From: Phoenix dactylifera
Lineage: Eukaryota > Streptophyta > Magnoliopsida > Arecales > Arecaceae
Direction: 5' to 3'
DNA: 64,000 nt
NCBI RefSeq assembly: GCF_009389715.1
Contig: NC_052396.1
Coordinates: forward strand, 17,080,631 to 17,144,630
Shown here: positions 60,401 through 64,000 of the stretch, one piece after another
How positions within the stretch are numbered: the stretch's first letter is position 1
Layout of the letters: each line of letters opens with the position of its first letter
The notes under the pieces: model-generated
Seen by the model: only the letters and a program-made list of their open reading frames with translations
The model's database searches: none
Told to the model about the DNA's origin: nothing
Program-made: the position numbers and the translations under genes

Positions 60401-62171
60401 AACGTCTCCAAACAGAGTTCATGTATCATATCATTTAAGAGTTCTGAAGTAGTGATGACCCCCATCATCTCTCTTTCAGCATAACAATTTTAAAATGATC
60501 AGATTAGTATCATTCTGACACTCCTATATGAATTACAAAGCCCAATATTACATTAGCAAAACCTTTTAAATCCCAGTGATATCATATGCTCCACGTCAAA
60601 AAGGGAATTCAAACAAGAAGAACCATAATATTAGACTCCACAACAGTACAATGTGAGGCAATCAACTCGCAGCACAAAGAATAAACTCACCCAGTCACAT
60701 TTAGTGGCCAGTTAAAAATTAAAAGAAAAATTTAAAAACAACACAAAATGGTATACATGAATTTAGAATCAACCCTGAAAACCACCAAATTCATGGCCCC
60801 GTCTTAAGGATCAACAGCAACAGCAATGCTTGCAAAGCATGAACAAATCAATGATGATACAACTCCTCGGGAACAAGTAGGGCCGTATTACATGTTGCAA
60901 GAGTTTATCCATACTATTTCTGTACTTCATGCTTCCTTGGAACACAGAACTAAGTCTCAAAAGTAAAATGTCAATGGAACTGCAAGAGAGGTTATCATCA
61001 AATCCACCAAACAAATTACAATCGCAATCTATGCAAACATATGTTGCAATTACTTAATAAGAACACCAAAAGGCACATCCATTGGATCTCCATCAACCCA
61101 GATTAAAATCTTTTTCGTCAGAAGAGAATCTTGAACATATAGTTTGGCCAAAAAAAAAAAGATATCTCACAGAGACAGCATAGGCAATTTTCTTGCAAAA
61201 GGCATTGGATAATATTTTAGAGATCCTCCAATTTAATCAAGATCATACACTTTTCACCAGAAGGAACAAGTAACATTCTTGATGACAGAATTTTAATTGC
61301 TCCAGAACCAGAAGAGCAACTTTAACAACTTTAATTCTATCCCTCTTATATAAAAGCATCACAAGCAAAAATGCATTGAAAAGAATTGCAAGTGCAATCT
61401 CTTATATATCTACTAGAATATTTGTACGAAACTGGAATCAACGATAATTATAATATTGACAACCACTCCCCTCTCTCCACTTGGAAACCACAAAAAATTG
61501 CAGTCATAATCTTCATGTGCTGTTTCATCAAATTATCTTGTACTATAAAATCAAATGCACTCTTTATGAATGCCATTTCATACTCAAGAACACATCTCTG
61601 ATGGCATCATCCAGTCAATTCCATGGGCATTATATACCTTGCCATCTCTAACAGAAAAGCAACAAATCCAAAATTACTGGTTTTCCCATTTGTTTTCTTC
61701 AGCATTCCAAGTAACAGACAAATACATATGTCACCAACAAAGAGCAAATTACTTTAATCCAAACATATATTTTATCTCCCAGTTGACTTCGAGTTTATAC
61801 TTGATGAGTAAAGTTAATTGAAAAATAGAAACTCTATCCAATTGAGTTCATCATTAATAGGCTATCCAGCACCACTCACATACAAACAGCATAAACCTAT
61901 ATAGTTTCTCCAAGGAAAATAAACTAGAACAAAGTATACTTGGAAGCCTAGATGTCAAAAAAGTTCTAAAAGTTCAACCAATTCAAGGTATAGCTAACAG
62001 AATAACTGAGATCATCATCTTATCAAGAAAGCCCTTCCTCCTGCAGCATCATACCCGCATTTGCAAATTACTGGCAATAAGAAAAAAAAAATTATAATGA
62101 GATATTAAGAGGACAAAGATGATATCAGTACAGGAACTGGAAGTTTGTGATGAAATGTCTGGCATTACCAT
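57408..62171. other. Non-coding spacer; right part may include the 3' UTR of the RNA-binding gene
   Basis: 4.8 kb of AT-rich DNA without a supported gene. The last 150-200 bases before 62172 should be the 3' UTR of the gene on the minus strand. Confidence 0.45.
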
Positions 62172-63287
62172 CTAATAATAGTAGCCACCCCCAGAACGTT
62201 CACCTCCATAAAGAGATGAATATGTGCTACCACCATACTGTATAATACAAAAAAGGGAAGAAGGTAACATGCAGAAAAGATTTATCCAAATAAAATGTAT
62301 AAAAAATATAATTATATACTTACATCTGAACCATAATAATCATGTGAATACAGACCACCCATTCCCAATGAATCTAGAGAACAAAGATAATAAGGCACTC
62401 AGGCAAAAATTAACAAATTCCTCCTGGAGTAACATCAAAACTGTGCAATCCAACTTTGCTCGAAAGAACAGAGAATCCGTACCTTGATAGTGACTCCTAC
62501 CAGCCAATGGCTCAGGATGATCAAAATGAGGGCGTATTCTAGACACAGGTTCCAAGTAACCAGGATCATGCTCCTGAACCAAATATGTAACATGTCAATC
62601 AGTCAGGAATCAGACATCAACAAAAATAGACATCAAAAGAATGTAATACCAACCATCATTGAAAATGAACGCTTGATACCATGCCCAACATCTCCATAAA
62701 AGTAAGGATCTTCGCCAAGGTGTCGAGCACCAAAAGGTCCGCCAAACTCCTCCTCTGGTAGATATGGTGGCCTTCTGGATGGGAAGGCTCTTCCACGACC
62801 TCGATCAAAGGCACCATGCCTTGCTGATGTAGAAACTCCTCTACCCCCTGTTGGTAGCAAATCATGATAATCCCTTAACTCTATTAACTCTGAAAGAAAC
62901 AAAGCAAACAAGTGCCTTACCTCGAAATCCAAATGGCCTCCTATCATGGAACTCAGAAGGTGGGATTTCAGAATTGTCCTCAGGTGGAAAAGAAAATCTT
63001 CCACCTCTTCCACGCCAACGAAAATTAAAACCCCTTCTACCATGAAAGCCTGCCCTATGTGAAACATATCTGCCCCTACCAAATCCCCTACCTGTTGACA
63101 CAAGAAAAACTTCAGCAACATAGAAGGTACAAGAAGAAACATAAGCTCAAACAGTTGGCAACTAGTACTTACCGAACCTAGAATAAGTCCCCATGCCAGT
63201 GTGTCCAATGCGAAAACCACCACTCATTCCACCCTTTACAGCCTGAGTTTTGGGTAATGGATTGGCAAGTCTAGCTCTTGCTTTCAT
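62172..63287 (-). CDS. hnRNP Q/LIF2-like RNA-binding protein, C-terminal exons (5' part outside window)
   Basis: Six exons with GT-AG borders and consistent phases: 63173-63287, 62921-63091, 62654-62847, 62483-62573, 62324-62373 and 62172-62237, together 687 nt. The first begins MKARARLANPLPKTQAVKGG, then GGFRIGHTGMGTYSRFG. In plant hnRNP Q-like proteins with three RRMs (LIF2, At2g44710) I recall such a K(V/A)RARL..PLP segment directly after RRM3. Next come an Arg/Gly-rich block (GRGFGRGRYVSHRAGFHGRR, FRWRGRGGRF), a Pro/Tyr-rich region (HDPGYLEPVSRIRPHFDH), and a Tyr/Gly tail ending YGGERSGGGYYY. RGG regions typically bind RNA and are Arg-methylated. The RRM exons are expected upstream, beyond 64000 or in 63288-64000, where I saw none. 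Family is well supported; exact ortholog is not. Confidence 0.8.
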
Positions 63288-64000
63288 CTGGAAAACCATA
63301 AAAAGAGGTTAAGTTCCTTGGCTATATGTGAAACAAAATTGAAGTAATAAAATTAGATATCATAATTCATAATTTTCTGATATCTAATTCTAGTAATATC
63401 AAGTTTTATATTAATATGGAAGGAAAAAACCACATTTCTAATTTTTGGTATACCAGCCATAGAAGTTTGAAGCCACACTTACCCACTGGTTTTAATCATG
63501 TCTAATACATATGCCTCATAGAAGCAATTAAAAAAGAAAAGGCAAGAGAAGGAAATATTAGTAGGCCAATATAAGACTAAAGTCACTTAAGATATTGCAA
63601 AATGGCGTCTGCTTGAATCACTAATAATAAAAATCGTAATTTAAAAAAATAGTAATATATTTCATAACTTGTTTCATGAAATGTGGGAGGAAGCAAACAT
63701 TTGAACACGGATATATAATCACGTCTATTACCACTGTCTAATGCTTTGGTCAAAGTCAACTTCACATCACTACCCAAATTTTGACGAAAATGTCACCTGC
63801 TACCTATATTCAGACCTAGCCTATGAGGGGCTACCTGTAAATGTATTAGATTGGATCATGTTCTTAGACATTTATGCGTCTGCATCTGACAGAGTAAAGA
63901 TGTTGCATATTTGTGCATGCATACACTAACTGGCCAGTCTTCAAGAACTGAACATCATTTGTGAGGATCTATAACTGCTACCACTAACAATGGTCAAAAA
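63288..64000 (-). other. Presumed intron of the RNA-binding protein gene
   Basis: AT-rich, with no coding exon seen. It starts with the acceptor TTTTCCAG before the exon at 63287. The intron's other end lies beyond the window. Confidence 0.6.

Overview
This window looks like nuclear DNA of a flowering plant, most likely a monocot, and some of its repeats remind me of palms. The evidence is as follows. Genes are split by introns, one of 5.5 kb. Coding regions such as CYP86B and CBF5 are GC-rich at the 5' end and fade toward the 3' end. The long spacers are AT-rich. Much of the spacer is transposon debris: a Tourist/Harbinger element, hAT-like and Tourist-like MITEs, LTR remnants with a degenerate tRNA-iMet primer site, and a plant L1-type LINE with an RNase H domain. 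No bacterial, organellar, CRISPR or rRNA features were seen. The species assignment is inference.

Five genes are supported. (1) A CYP86B-type cytochrome P450, + strand, 4548-6593, two exons; such enzymes make omega-hydroxy fatty acids for suberin and cutin. (2) A small one-pass membrane protein of unknown function, + strand, 20462-22450, two exons. (3) A LysM-domain protein, - strand, 27095-34119, three exons. (4) CBF5/dyskerin, - strand, 43771-45681, single exon, with a telo-box and site II-like element in front of it; this is the pseudouridine synthase of H/ACA snoRNPs. (5) The 3' part of an hnRNP Q/LIF2-like RNA-binding protein, - strand, 62172-63287, six exons; its RRM exons would lie beyond the right edge. 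The five functions are unrelated, so this is ordinary unlinked plant gene order and not a cluster.

Two gene relics are clear. One is an HD-domain phosphohydrolase pseudogene (13771-16041, -) that has lost its catalytic core. The other is a CC-NBS-LRR resistance-gene pseudogene (22484-23880, -) lying tail-to-tail with gene 2.

Layout: 1-4.4 kb LTR end, a large TA/GA microsatellite and LINE relics; 4.5-6.6 kb CYP86B; 6.6-9.4 kb spacer with a small MITE; 9.4-11.8 kb an orphan open frame and a very GC-rich repeat block; 12.0-13.5 kb a Tourist-type element carrying an AT minisatellite; 13.8-16.0 kb HD pseudogene; 19 kb MITE; 20.5-23.9 kb membrane-protein gene plus NBS-LRR relic; 27-34 kb LysM gene; 34-43.7 kb spacer with repeats; 43.8-45.9 kb CBF5 and its promoter; 46-53 kb spacer with a hAT-like MITE and LTR relics; 53.5-57.4 kb LINE with perfect target-site duplications; 57.4-62.1 kb spacer; 62.2-63.3 kb RNA-binding protein gene end. 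I did not find a convincing new biological system. The best second-look items are the GC-rich block, the composite Tourist element and the LINE with its exchanged catalytic segment.
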